A DNA stretch of 10,615 nt from an uncultured Collinsella sp. (GCA_905209765.1 CAJLUE010000062.1:1-10615); one strand, 5' to 3'. Positions 1 through 6,692 are shown, numbered from the stretch's first letter. Notes: generated from the sequence alone by a model not told the origin. Program-made: numbers and translations.

Positions 1-60
1 TGCGGAAACGCGGGGTCCGTTCAGGCTGTTGCGTTGAGATTGAAAATCAACCTTACTTAC
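1..60. other. Intergenic, no gene recognised
   Basis: No open reading frame, RNA gene or clear promoter could be supported here. The only notable element is ACCTTACTT at 50-58, which recurs in the same orientation at 199-207 on the far side of the hairpin and repeat block. Confidence 0.5.
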
Positions 61-143
61 GGGTTTTCCTGGGACGGTGGGTTAATTGACTGATTTTGAC
101 TTCGGCAAAATCAGTCAATTAACCCACCGTCCCGATAAAACCC
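61..143. repeat. Very long perfect hairpin with TTCG loop
   Basis: Bases 71-97 are perfectly complementary to 107-133, a 27-bp stem. The apex continues with g98-c106 and c100-g105 around a bulged a99, closing on a TTCG tetraloop (101-104) in the favoured C(TTCG)G context. An outer 7-bp stem, gggtttt (61-67) with aaaaccc (137-143), is separated from the main stem by a 3x3 internal loop. It lies downstream of the minus-strand thiamine pyrophosphokinase gene. Neither strand shows a T-run after the stem, so it is not a standard intrinsic terminator, though it could still stabilise a 3' end. The length and perfection suggest a repeated or mobile element; function is unknown. Confidence 0.9.
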
Positions 144-208
144 TCACGCGGCCAAAACTTACTCGCCCACCGTCCCGATAAAACCCTCACCTGGCGGCAC
201 CTTACTTG
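123..208. repeat. Two tandem copies of a 43-base unit
   Basis: The unit at 123-165 is repeated at 166-208. The first 25 bases, starting CCCACCGTCCC and ending AAAACCCTCAC, are identical in both copies (123-147 and 166-190); the remaining 18 are only partly similar and end in CTTACTCG or CTTACTTG. The first copy also forms the right arm of the long hairpin, so the left arm (about 57-81) is a third, inverted and diverged copy. The second copy extends into the last codons and stop of the thiamine pyrophosphokinase gene (stop at 202-204), so the repeat contributes to that coding end. Confidence 0.85.
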
Positions 209-843
209 TAGAGGTAGGCGATCGCCGTTCCTTGGTGGACTTGGATCTTGGCAGTTTTCCTGACGACATTAGAGATGCCCGTGTCGGCTAACAGGCCTAG
301 GGGGCTGTGGTCTAGCTCCCACTCTAGGCCGTGTTCGCTTATCTCTGTGTTGGGAGCGATGGCGATGATGGAGAAGGTTTTGTCCTCGGCGTTTTCGATG
401 GTCCAGGTCTCGTCCTGGTGCAGAATTCTGGCCGTCACTTCGTCTTCTTCGATCCAGACGGGGGCGTCCGCATAGCTTGCCAGTAGCCCTAGCACAGACA
501 GAGCCATGTCCGGGCGGCCGCCGGTGGCGCAGGTCGCAACCACTTCGGCACCCGGCCAGCGACGGCGGACCGAATCGAGCGCCAGAGCAAGGTCGGTGTA
601 GTCCTTGTAGGGGTTATGACGCTCTACCTCAAAGGCTTCAGCGGCATCGACCAGAACGCGCCCCTCATCGCTAACGGTGTCGGCGTCGCCCACGTAGACG
701 TCGCAGCTCAGGCCAGCGCCCAGCAGTGCATCGAGACCGCGGTCCACGGCGACAACGTGGTCGCACTCCCCCGCCAGCTGGCGAAGCAGATCCGCACTCG
801 CCACCACCGGCGAGCCGCAAACCACTAATACTTTGCAAGCCAC
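202..843 (-). CDS. Thiamine pyrophosphokinase
   Basis: Predicted to transfer pyrophosphate from ATP to thiamine, giving thiamine pyrophosphate in the cytoplasm. The 213-residue length suits the family. Family blocks are visible in order: AVDRGLDALLGAG (32-44), VGDADTV with D53 and D55, YKDYTDLALAL with K80, D81, T83 and D84, GGRPD (108-112), and the C-terminal GLEWEL...GISN block ending at S191 N192. The usual GGRxDH motif reads GGRPDM, so the histidine is replaced by M113, and the asparagine that normally follows it is also absent. The start is GTG at 841-843; only three codons separate it from the in-frame TAG of the upstream HAD gene, so no earlier start is possible. A GAGGG inside the HAD gene end is a distant possible ribosome site. 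It is probably co-transcribed with the HAD gene. No thiamine riboswitch was found upstream. Confidence 0.85.
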   Translation of the reverse strand: MACKVLVVCGSPVVASADLLRQLAGECDHVVAVDRGLDALLGAGLSCDVYVGDADTVSDEGRVLVDAAEAFEVERHNPYKDYTDLALALDSVRRRWPGAEVVATCATGGRPDMALSVLGLLASYADAPVWIEEDEVTARILHQDETWTIENAEDKTFSIIAIAPNTEISEHGLEWELDHSPLGLLADTGISNVVRKTAKIQVHQGTAIAYLYK

Positions 844-852
844 GGCACTCGC

Positions 853-1542
853 CTAGCCCTCAAACGAAAGCACGCGGGCCAAGTCCAGGCCCTCATAGCT
901 GTCGATAAAGATATCGCAGTTATCGCAAACCTCGTCGCGCTCCATACGGCCGTGCGAGTCATAGATGCCCACGCGCTTAAAGCCTGCAGCGCCAGAGCTC
1001 TTAAGTCCAAAGACGGCGTCCTCAAACACCCACGCGCGCTCAAACTTGTGCCCGTGGCGCTCCTCCAAGCGACGCAGCGCCAACTCGTATACATCGGGGA
1101 ACTGCTTGGAGCGTCCCGCCTCGCCCGTCGTGGTAACAAACTCCAAATAAGCGTCGAGCCCGGCACCAGCGAGCGCGGACTGAACCAGCTCGGCCGGCGT
1201 GGAAGTAGCTACGCACATGGCAATACCGGCCTCCTTCGCCTGCTCCAAAAATGCAAGCAGGCCCTCGCGCGGCGGCACCTTGGAGTACCCATCAATCAAA
1301 ATCTCGCCCAGCTCGCGATACAGCTCCTCACCATTCGCGCCAATGCCCCACGTGTCGTGATAGGCCTGGCACTCATCCTCCAGCGAAAGATGTTCAAACT
1401 GGGCAAAATCGTCGACCGTCACATCAATGCCATGACGGCGCAATAACTCGGTCTGCGCATGGCCCCAGACGGGGGAGCTATTAACCAGTGTTCCGTCGCA
1501 ATCGAAAATAAAAGCAACACTTGGAGCTGCGATATGGTTCAT
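853..1542 (-). CDS. HAD-family phosphatase (subfamily I, beta-PGM/GS1-like)
   Basis: A 229-residue haloacid dehalogenase hydrolase, probably a cytoplasmic sugar- or nucleotide-phosphate phosphatase; the substrate cannot be read from sequence. Motif I is FDCDGTLVNS with nucleophile D14 and acid/base D16. A helical C1 cap occupies about residues 25-90. Motif II is VATSTP (T113/S114), motif III is K146 in GRSKQFPD, and motif IV is VFEDA with E174 and D175. The ATG at 1540-1542 was chosen over a TTG seven codons upstream because AAAGG lies 7 bases before it. The FDCDGTLV form resembles phosphogluconate/GS1-like HADs more than true beta-phosphoglucomutases. It is upstream of, and in frame with, the thiamine pyrophosphokinase gene and divergent from the glycogen genes, sharing their control region. 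A role in thiamine or in sugar phosphate metabolism would be guesswork. Confidence 0.85.
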   Translation of the reverse strand: MNHIAAPSVAFIFDCDGTLVNSSPVWGHAQTELLRRHGIDVTVDDFAQFEHLSLEDECQAYHDTWGIGANGEELYRELGEILIDGYSKVPPREGLLAFLEQAKEAGIAMCVATSTPAELVQSALAGAGLDAYLEFVTTTGEAGRSKQFPDVYELALRRLEERHGHKFERAWVFEDAVFGLKSSGAAGFKRVGIYDSHGRMERDEVCDNCDIFIDSYEGLDLARVLSFEG

Positions 1543-1565
1543 AAACGAGCCTTTCGATGTCAAAT

Positions 1566-1651
1566 GGTAAACAACCTGCTAAAAACGTTTTACCAAACGT
1601 CAGCCTAACAGTTTTGAAACCCTAATTGGTAAAACTGTCAAGAGTTTTACC
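1566..1651. promoter_or_regulatory. Operator-like array of GGTAAAAC/GTTTTACC half-sites
   Basis: Four copies of one half-site occur in 86 bases: GGTAAAC (1566-1572, one A short), GTTTTACC (1587-1594), GGTAAAAC (1628-1635) and GTTTTACC (1644-1651). The last two form a perfect inverted repeat with an 8-base spacer. The copy at 1587 is centred on a 10-bp palindrome AAAACGTTTT (1582-1591), a CG-centred shape typical of LacI-family operators. The sites surround candidate promoters for both the HAD gene and glgB, so one regulator could control both. The identity of the regulator is inference; none is encoded in the window. Confidence 0.6.
1613..1641 (-). promoter_or_regulatory. Candidate promoter for HAD/thiamine pyrophosphokinase
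   Basis: Read on the minus strand, a perfect -35 TTGACA lies at 1641-1636. With a 17-base spacer the -10 position is TTCAAA (1618-1613), which is weak. The spacer contains the half-site GTTTTACCAA, so a bound repressor would block the promoter. Another half-site (1587-1594) would lie just inside the transcript. Confidence 0.35.
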
Positions 1652-1667
1652 ACGGCAATTCTGCCAG

Positions 1668-1676
1668 TGGTATAAA
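1668..1676 (+). promoter_or_regulatory. Candidate extended -10 promoter for the glgB cluster
   Basis: TGGTATAAA matches the extended -10 form TGnTATAAT. The upstream -35 region is poor (TTTACC at 1646-1651, 19-base spacing), but that sequence is itself part of the last GTTTTACC operator half-site. An imperfect dyad, CCACGGCA-ATTC-TGCCaGTGG (1650-1670), fills the spacer. Transcription from here would begin near 1683 and give a leader of about 200 bases before glgB. Confidence 0.4.
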
Positions 1677-1679
1677 CAT

Positions 1680-1872
1680 GGCGCTTACCGATTAAACGCG
1701 CCCGCAAATCCACTTTCGTCCATAAAACTAACGCACAGGTGTTATCGTAGTTTCTGCCGAAAGTTCCACCGAGCACGCGAGGTGGAACGAATCATAGAAC
1801 AATCGCCGTCCCTTCGATTCGTGCAGCCTTGGACCTTTCGCATCTAGTCACCAAGGCAACACGCTGCCGCGT
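1680..1872 (+). other. Possible structured 5' leader of glgB
   Basis: This stretch has no convincing gene but holds successive inverted repeats: GGCGC 1680-1684 with 1698-1702; GTTCCACC 1763-1770 with GGTGGAAC 1781-1788; CGAATC 1788-1793 with GATTCG 1816-1821; GCCTTGG 1826-1832 with CCAAGGC 1851-1857; and ACGC 1861-1864 with GCGT 1869-1872. No known riboswitch consensus was recognised. Individually each stem could be chance; the series makes a leader with regulatory structure plausible. The 1763-1788 dyad could also be a protein operator. Confidence 0.3.
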
Positions 1873-1888
1873 CATGATGGGATCAAAC

Positions 1889-4153
1889 GTGAGCGATACA
1901 AAGCTAAAGCCAGCAACCAAAAAGCCTGCTACCCGTAAAGCCGCCCCGCACGCACCGGAGCTCTCCAAGGACGATGTCTACCTGTTTGGCATTGGCATGT
2001 GGGAGCGCAGCTGGGAAAAGATGGGCGCTCACCCCGACACGCAGAATCGTACGCGCGGCTGGCGCTTTTGCGTTTGGGCGCCCGACGTAAAGAGCGTCCA
2101 TGTCATTGGCGAATTTAACGACTGGGATGAGCAAGCCAACCCGCTGGTGCCCATGCATACGAGCGCTATTTGGGAAGGCTTTATTCCTGGCGCCGAGCAG
2201 GGTCAGCTCTATAAGTACCTTATCGAGACCAACGAGGGCGAAAAGCTCTACAAGGCCGATCCGTACGCCTTTAAGGCCGAGTGCCCTCCCGGTACCGCCA
2301 GCGTGCTGTGGACCCTCGATGGCTATAAGTGGAACGACGCCGCATGGCTCAAGCGCCGTGCGAGCCACAACCACATGTCGCAGCCCCTTAACATCTACGA
2401 GGTGCATATTGGCTCGTGGAAGCGCCACGGCGACGCGCCGCAGGGCGAGCCCGACGAGTACGGCAACTACCCCGGCCCCATGGACCCCTTCCCCGCGCAG
2501 CGCGGCGAGTTCTACACCTACGACGACCTGTCGGTGGAGCTCGTGGACTACGTGCGCGACATGGGCTATACGCACATTGAGGTCATGCCGCTTATGGAGC
2601 ATCCCTTCGATGGATCCTGGGGCTACCAGACGACCGGCTATTACGCCGCCACGTCGCGCTACGGCAACCCACAGCAGCTCATGCACTTTATCGATGCATG
2701 CCACGAGGCAGGCATTGGCGTGATAATGGACTGGGTACCCGGCGGTTTTTGCGCCGATTCCCACGGCCTTGCCACCTTTAACGGCCACATGCTGTTTGAG
2801 CATGAGATTCACCCCAATTGGGGCACGCACAAGTTCGACTTCGCCCGCGGCGAGGTCCGCTCCTTCTTGGTCTCCAACGTGCTGTACTGGCTCGAGAACT
2901 TCCACGTGGACGGCATTCGCATGGACGGCGTGTCCAGCATGCTGTACCTCAACTTTGGCATTGACGATCCCGGCCAAAAGAAGTTCAACAAGTACGGCAC
3001 CGAGGAGGACCTGGACGCCAGCGCGTTTATCCGCCAGGTCAACTGCGCCGTGGAGGCTCACTTCCCCGACGTGATGATGATGGCCGAGGAGTCCACCGCG
3101 TGGCCACTCGTGACCTACCCGCCGCAGGACGGCGGCCTGGGTTTCCACTACAAGTGGGACATGGGCTGGATGAACGACACCCTGCACTACATGCAGACCG
3201 ATTTTCCGTGGCGCCCCGGCAACCACGGGCTGCTCACGTTCTCCATCATGTACGCCTTTACCGAGAACTTTATCTGTCCGCTGAGCCACGACGAGGTCGT
3301 GCACGGCAAGTGCTCGCTTATCGGCCGCATGCCGGGCGACTGGTGGCGCCAGTTTGCCGGCCTGCGCACGCTGGCCTTCTACCAGATGACGCATCCCGGT
3401 GCCAAGCTCAACTTTATGGGCAACGAGATCGGCCAGTTTATTGAGTGGCGCTACTACGAGTCCATCCAGTGGTTCCTGACCGAGGAGTACGAGACTCACC
3501 GTCATCATCAGGCGTTTATTAAGGCGCTCAACCACCTGTACACCGCAGAGCCCGCCCTGTACGAGCGCGGCTACACCGACGACGGCTTTACCTGGATCGA
3601 CGCGGACAACTCCAAGCAGTCCATCGTGAGCTTTGTGCGTCAGGGCGAGGACATCGATGACGATCTGGTGATCCTGATCAACTTTGACCCGGCGAGCTAC
3701 GAGAGCTTCCGCGTGGGCGTGCCGCGCGAGGGTGACTGGGAGGTCATCTTTGATTCCGACCGTCCCGAGTTTGGCGGCAGCGGCTATGCCGGCGAGGAGC
3801 CCTACACCTGCTCGAGCGAGCCCTATCCCTGGAACGGGCAGATGGACTCCATCGAGATCAAGGTGCCCGGCCTGGCTGGCGTGGTGCTTAAGCGCCGCGG
3901 CCCCAGCAGCTACAAGCCGCCAGTGGTTGAGGAGCCCAAGAAGGCGACGCGCAAGCGCACGTCCTCGGTGAAGCCCAAGCCTGCGGCCGCTAAGAAGGCA
4001 CCGGCCAAGGCAAAGGCTACCAAGTCCGCAGCCAAGGCTAGGGCTGCCGCAAAGCCCGCTGCTAAGGCTACCGCGACCAAGAAGGCGGCCGCCAAAAAGG
4101 CTGCTACCAAGGCCAAGTCTGGTTCTGTTAAGTCATCACCTAAGGATGCGTAA
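1889..4153 (+). CDS. glgB: 1,4-alpha-glucan branching enzyme with Lys/Ala-rich tail
   Basis: Cuts alpha-1,4 glucan chains and rejoins them as alpha-1,6 branches on cytoplasmic glycogen. A CBM48 domain lies at about residues 55-140 (RFCVWAPDVKSVHVIGEFNDW) and is followed by the GH13 barrel. Region I is DWVPGGF (D281), region II DGIRMDGV with nucleophile D346, region III MAEESTAWP with acid/base E400, and region IV LSHDEVVHG with D468. Region I normally reads DWVPxHF; here the histidine is G286. Residues 668-754 are a low-complexity tail rich in K, A and P (AKKA, PAKAKA motifs) resembling histone H1 tails; residues 5-20 are similarly basic. The core without the tail has normal length. The start is uncertain: GTG 1889 (MSDTKLK, GGGA 6 bases upstream) is preferred over ATG 1874 or 1877, which lack a good ribosome site. 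First gene of the glg cluster. Confidence 0.93.
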   Translation: MSDTKLKPATKKPATRKAAPHAPELSKDDVYLFGIGMWERSWEKMGAHPDTQNRTRGWRFCVWAPDVKSVHVIGEFNDWDEQANPLVPMHTSAIWEGFIPGAEQGQLYKYLIETNEGEKLYKADPYAFKAECPPGTASVLWTLDGYKWNDAAWLKRRASHNHMSQPLNIYEVHIGSWKRHGDAPQGEPDEYGNYPGPMDPFPAQRGEFYTYDDLSVELVDYVRDMGYTHIEVMPLMEHPFDGSWGYQTTGYYAATSRYGNPQQLMHFIDACHEAGIGVIMDWVPGGFCADSHGLATFNGHMLFEHEIHPNWGTHKFDFARGEVRSFLVSNVLYWLENFHVDGIRMDGVSSMLYLNFGIDDPGQKKFNKYGTEEDLDASAFIRQVNCAVEAHFPDVMMMAEESTAWPLVTYPPQDGGLGFHYKWDMGWMNDTLHYMQTDFPWRPGNHGLLTFSIMYAFTENFICPLSHDEVVHGKCSLIGRMPGDWWRQFAGLRTLAFYQMTHPGAKLNFMGNEIGQFIEWRYYESIQWFLTEEYETHRHHQAFIKALNHLYTAEPALYERGYTDDGFTWIDADNSKQSIVSFVRQGEDIDDDLVILINFDPASYESFRVGVPREGDWEVIFDSDRPEFGGSGYAGEEPYTCSSEPYPWNGQMDSIEIKVPGLAGVVLKRRGPSSYKPPVVEEPKKATRKRTSSVKPKPAAAKKAPAKAKATKSAAKARAAAKPAAKATATKKAAAKKAATKAKSGSVKSSPKDA

Positions 4154-4161
4154 CAAAGCCG

Positions 4162-4193
4162 TTACAGCTGTAATTACCCGCCTCGCCGAGGCG
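4162..4193. repeat. Palindrome and small hairpin between glgB and glgP
   Basis: TTACAGCTGTAA (4162-4173) is a perfect 12-bp palindrome 8 bases after the glgB stop. It is followed by CGCCTC-gcc-GAGGCG (4179-4193), a 6-bp stem. No T-run follows, so a terminator is unlikely; the palindrome could be an operator or a processing site. Confidence 0.4.
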
Positions 4194-4211
4194 TAGGATA
4201 CAAGTCATAAC

Positions 4212-4246
4212 CGTTCCGGGAGAAACATCCCCGGGGGAAAGGAACG
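4212..4246 (+). promoter_or_regulatory. Inverted repeat covering the glgP ribosome binding site
   Basis: CGTTCC (4212-4217) is complementary to GGAACG (4241-4246), and GGG (4218-4220) can pair with CCC (4229-4231) inside it. The right arm contains most of the glgP ribosome site AAAGGA (4238-4243), 4 bases before the ATG. Folding would hide that site, so translation of glgP might be conditional. No experimental-type evidence can be seen. Confidence 0.35.
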
Positions 4247-4247
4247 T

Positions 4248-6674
4248 ATGAATAAGATCTTCGACAACAAGCAGGAGTTTACCGAGCTCTATCGCGATGC
4301 CGTCATGAGCATTAGCGGCAAGAGCGTCGAGGCCGCGAGCGACCTCGACCGCTTTAACGCCCTGGCCAAGCTCGTGGCCGAGAAGGCCCGCACCGTTGCC
4401 ACCAAGAGTGACGCCCGCGCCACCGCCGAGGGCAAGAAGCGCGTGTACTACTTCTCGATCGAATTTTTGATCGGCCGCCTGCTCGACAACTACCTGCTCA
4501 ACTTTGGCGTGCGCGACATGGTCGCCGATGCGCTCGACGACATGGGCTTCGACCTGTCCGTCATCGAGAACCAGGAGCCCGATCCGGCGCTGGGCAACGG
4601 CGGCCTGGGCCGTCTGGCCGCGTGCTTCCTGGATTCCATGGCAGCCGAGGGCATTGCCGGCTACGGCAACGGCATGCGCTACCGCTATGGCCTGTTTAAG
4701 CAGGAAATCGTTAACGGCAGCCAGGTCGAGGCCACCGACGAGTGGCTCACCCACGGTTATCCCTGGGAGGTCCGCCGTCAGGACAAGGCCGTGACCATCA
4801 AGTTTGGTGGCCATGTTGAGGGCTTTGAGGAGAACGGCCGCACGTTCTACCGCACGGTGGACACGCAGGACATCCTGGCTGTCCCCTACGACATCCCCGT
4901 GGTGGGTTATGCCGGCGAGACCGTCAACAAACTGCGCGTCTGGGCCGCCGAGCCGGTCGAGGAGCACTTCGACCTGGAGGCCTTCAACCGCGGCGACTAC
5001 GCCCTGGCCGACGCCGAGCGCGCCGAGGCCGAGGCCATCAGCGCCATCCTCTACCCCAACGACGCCGGCGAGCACGGCCGTCTGCTGCGCCTGAAGCAGG
5101 AGTACCTGTTTGTCTCGGCCGGTATCTACAGCCTGCTCGATACCTTTGAGAAGGAGCACGGCGAGAACTGGGAGCTGCTGCCGCAGTTTGTTGCCATCCA
5201 TACCAACGACACCCACCCCGCCATGTGCGGCCCCGAGCTCATGCGCATCCTCATCGACGAGAAGAAGCTCGAGTGGGATGACGCCTGGAACATCGTGACG
5301 CAGGTCGTGAGCTACACCAACCACACCATCCTGCCCGAGGCTCTGGAGAAATGGCCCATCGGCACGTTCTCCAAGCTCCTTCCCCGCGTGTACCAGATCA
5401 TCGACGAGATCAGCCGTCGTTGGCACGAGTCGTTTGACACCACGCAGGAGGGCTGGCAGGAGCGTCTGCGCCAGACCGCCATTCTGTGGGACGGCGAGAT
5501 TCGCATGGCCAACCTGTCCGTGATCTGCAGCCACAGCGTCAACGGCGTGGCCAAGATTCACTCCGACATCATCAAGAACATCGTGCTCAAGGACTTCTAT
5601 GCCTTAACGCCCGAGAAGTTCAACAACAAGACCAACGGCATCTCGCACCGTCGCTTCTTTGCCGAGGCCAACCCCACCTACGCCAAGCTCGTTACCGAGG
5701 CCATTGGCGACGGCTGGCTCAAGGACGCCTTTGAGCTGGAGAAACTCAAGGAGTTCCAGAACGACACCGAGTTCCTGAAGGCCGTGGGAGCCTCCAAGCG
5801 CGCCAACAAGGAGCGTCTGGCCGCCTACGTTAAGGCCGAGACCGGTCTGGTTATTGACCCCAACACCGTCTTCGACGTACAGGTGAAGCGCTTCCACGCC
5901 TACAAGCGCCAGCTCATGAACATCATGAAGGTGATGGACATCTACAACCGTCGCATCGCCGATCCCAACTTCCACGTGACGCCGACGACCTTCATCTTTA
6001 GCGGCAAGGCTGCCTCGAGCTACACCTTTGCCAAGGAGACCATCCGCCTCATTAACTCCGTGGCCGACGTCATCAACAACGACGCCCGCGTGAACGAGGT
6101 CATGAAGGTCTGCTTTATCCCCAACTTCCGCGTGAGCAACGCCCAGCTCATCTACCCCGCCGCCGAGATCTCGGAGCAGATCTCCACGGCCGGCAAGGAG
6201 GCCTCGGGCACGTCCAACATGAAGCTCATGATGAACGGCGCCATTACGCTGGGCACCCTCGACGGCGCCAACATCGAGATCGCCGACCTGGCCGGCCGCG
6301 AGAACGAGGCCATCTTTGGCCTGACCGCTCCCGAGGTCGAGCAGCTTTGGGCATCCAACAGCTACTTTGCGTGGGATACGCTCAACAACGATCGCGAGCG
6401 TCTGGGCCGCGTGATGGACGAGCTCAAGGACAACACCTTTGCGGGTCTTTCGGGCAACTTCGAGAGCATCTACAACGAGCTCATGAACAACAACGACCCC
6501 GACCTGGTCATGGCTGACTTCCGCAGCTACGTGGATGCATGGGAAAAGCTTACCGGCAGCTACGGCGACCAGGAGACCTGGAACCGCAAGGCGCTGCTCA
6601 ACACCGCCTCGAGCGGCTGGTTCTCGAGCGACCGCACCATTCGCGAGTACCGCGACGAGATCTGGCACGCGTAA
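4248..6674 (+). CDS. glgP: Glycogen/maltodextrin phosphorylase (GT35)
   Basis: Uses phosphate and pyridoxal phosphate to release glucose-1-phosphate from the non-reducing ends of cytoplasmic alpha-glucans. The 808 residues match the bacterial family. Visible blocks are YYFSIEFLIGRLLDNYL near 66-82, LGNGGLGRLAACFLDSMA near 115-132, GYGNGMRYRYGLFKQ, HTNDTHPAMCGPELMRILI, NNKTNGISHRR, and the cofactor site EASGTSNMK with K659 as the expected pyridoxal phosphate lysine, followed by MMNGAITLGTLDGANIEI. The GTSNMK form, with serine rather than glycine before asparagine, is common in Firmicutes-like members. The ATG at 4248 follows a good ribosome site that is inside an inverted repeat. Lying between glgB and glgC, it pairs breakdown with synthesis; its product is also the substrate of GlgC. 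Regulatory phosphorylation is not evident. Confidence 0.96.
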   Translation: MNKIFDNKQEFTELYRDAVMSISGKSVEAASDLDRFNALAKLVAEKARTVATKSDARATAEGKKRVYYFSIEFLIGRLLDNYLLNFGVRDMVADALDDMGFDLSVIENQEPDPALGNGGLGRLAACFLDSMAAEGIAGYGNGMRYRYGLFKQEIVNGSQVEATDEWLTHGYPWEVRRQDKAVTIKFGGHVEGFEENGRTFYRTVDTQDILAVPYDIPVVGYAGETVNKLRVWAAEPVEEHFDLEAFNRGDYALADAERAEAEAISAILYPNDAGEHGRLLRLKQEYLFVSAGIYSLLDTFEKEHGENWELLPQFVAIHTNDTHPAMCGPELMRILIDEKKLEWDDAWNIVTQVVSYTNHTILPEALEKWPIGTFSKLLPRVYQIIDEISRRWHESFDTTQEGWQERLRQTAILWDGEIRMANLSVICSHSVNGVAKIHSDIIKNIVLKDFYALTPEKFNNKTNGISHRRFFAEANPTYAKLVTEAIGDGWLKDAFELEKLKEFQNDTEFLKAVGASKRANKERLAAYVKAETGLVIDPNTVFDVQVKRFHAYKRQLMNIMKVMDIYNRRIADPNFHVTPTTFIFSGKAASSYTFAKETIRLINSVADVINNDARVNEVMKVCFIPNFRVSNAQLIYPAAEISEQISTAGKEASGTSNMKLMMNGAITLGTLDGANIEIADLAGRENEAIFGLTAPEVEQLWASNSYFAWDTLNNDRERLGRVMDELKDNTFAGLSGNFESIYNELMNNNDPDLVMADFRSYVDAWEKLTGSYGDQETWNRKALLNTASSGWFSSDRTIREYRDEIWHA

Positions 6675-6692
6675 AGGCGCGCGAGCTCCCTT

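Noticed and set aside
123..208. CRISPR array
   Set aside because: Only two direct copies of a 25-base core with an 18-base interval, similar rather than unique intervals, and no cas gene.
1626..1847. Small plus-strand open frame in the divergent intergenic region
   Set aside because: It lies across operators and a promoter, has no ribosome site, and its translation resembles no protein.
1829..1888. TTG start giving a longer GlgB
   Set aside because: No ribosome site, and the added residues match nothing expected before the basic N-terminus of GlgB.
1543..1888. TPP riboswitch for the thiamine pyrophosphokinase transcript
   Set aside because: The conserved CTGAGA and ACCTGATC-type elements were not found on the relevant strand.
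1904..3535. 543-codon minus-strand open frame over glgB
   Set aside because: Shadow of glgB with no recognisable domain and no ribosome site; the same applies to 4140-5561 and 9060-10610.
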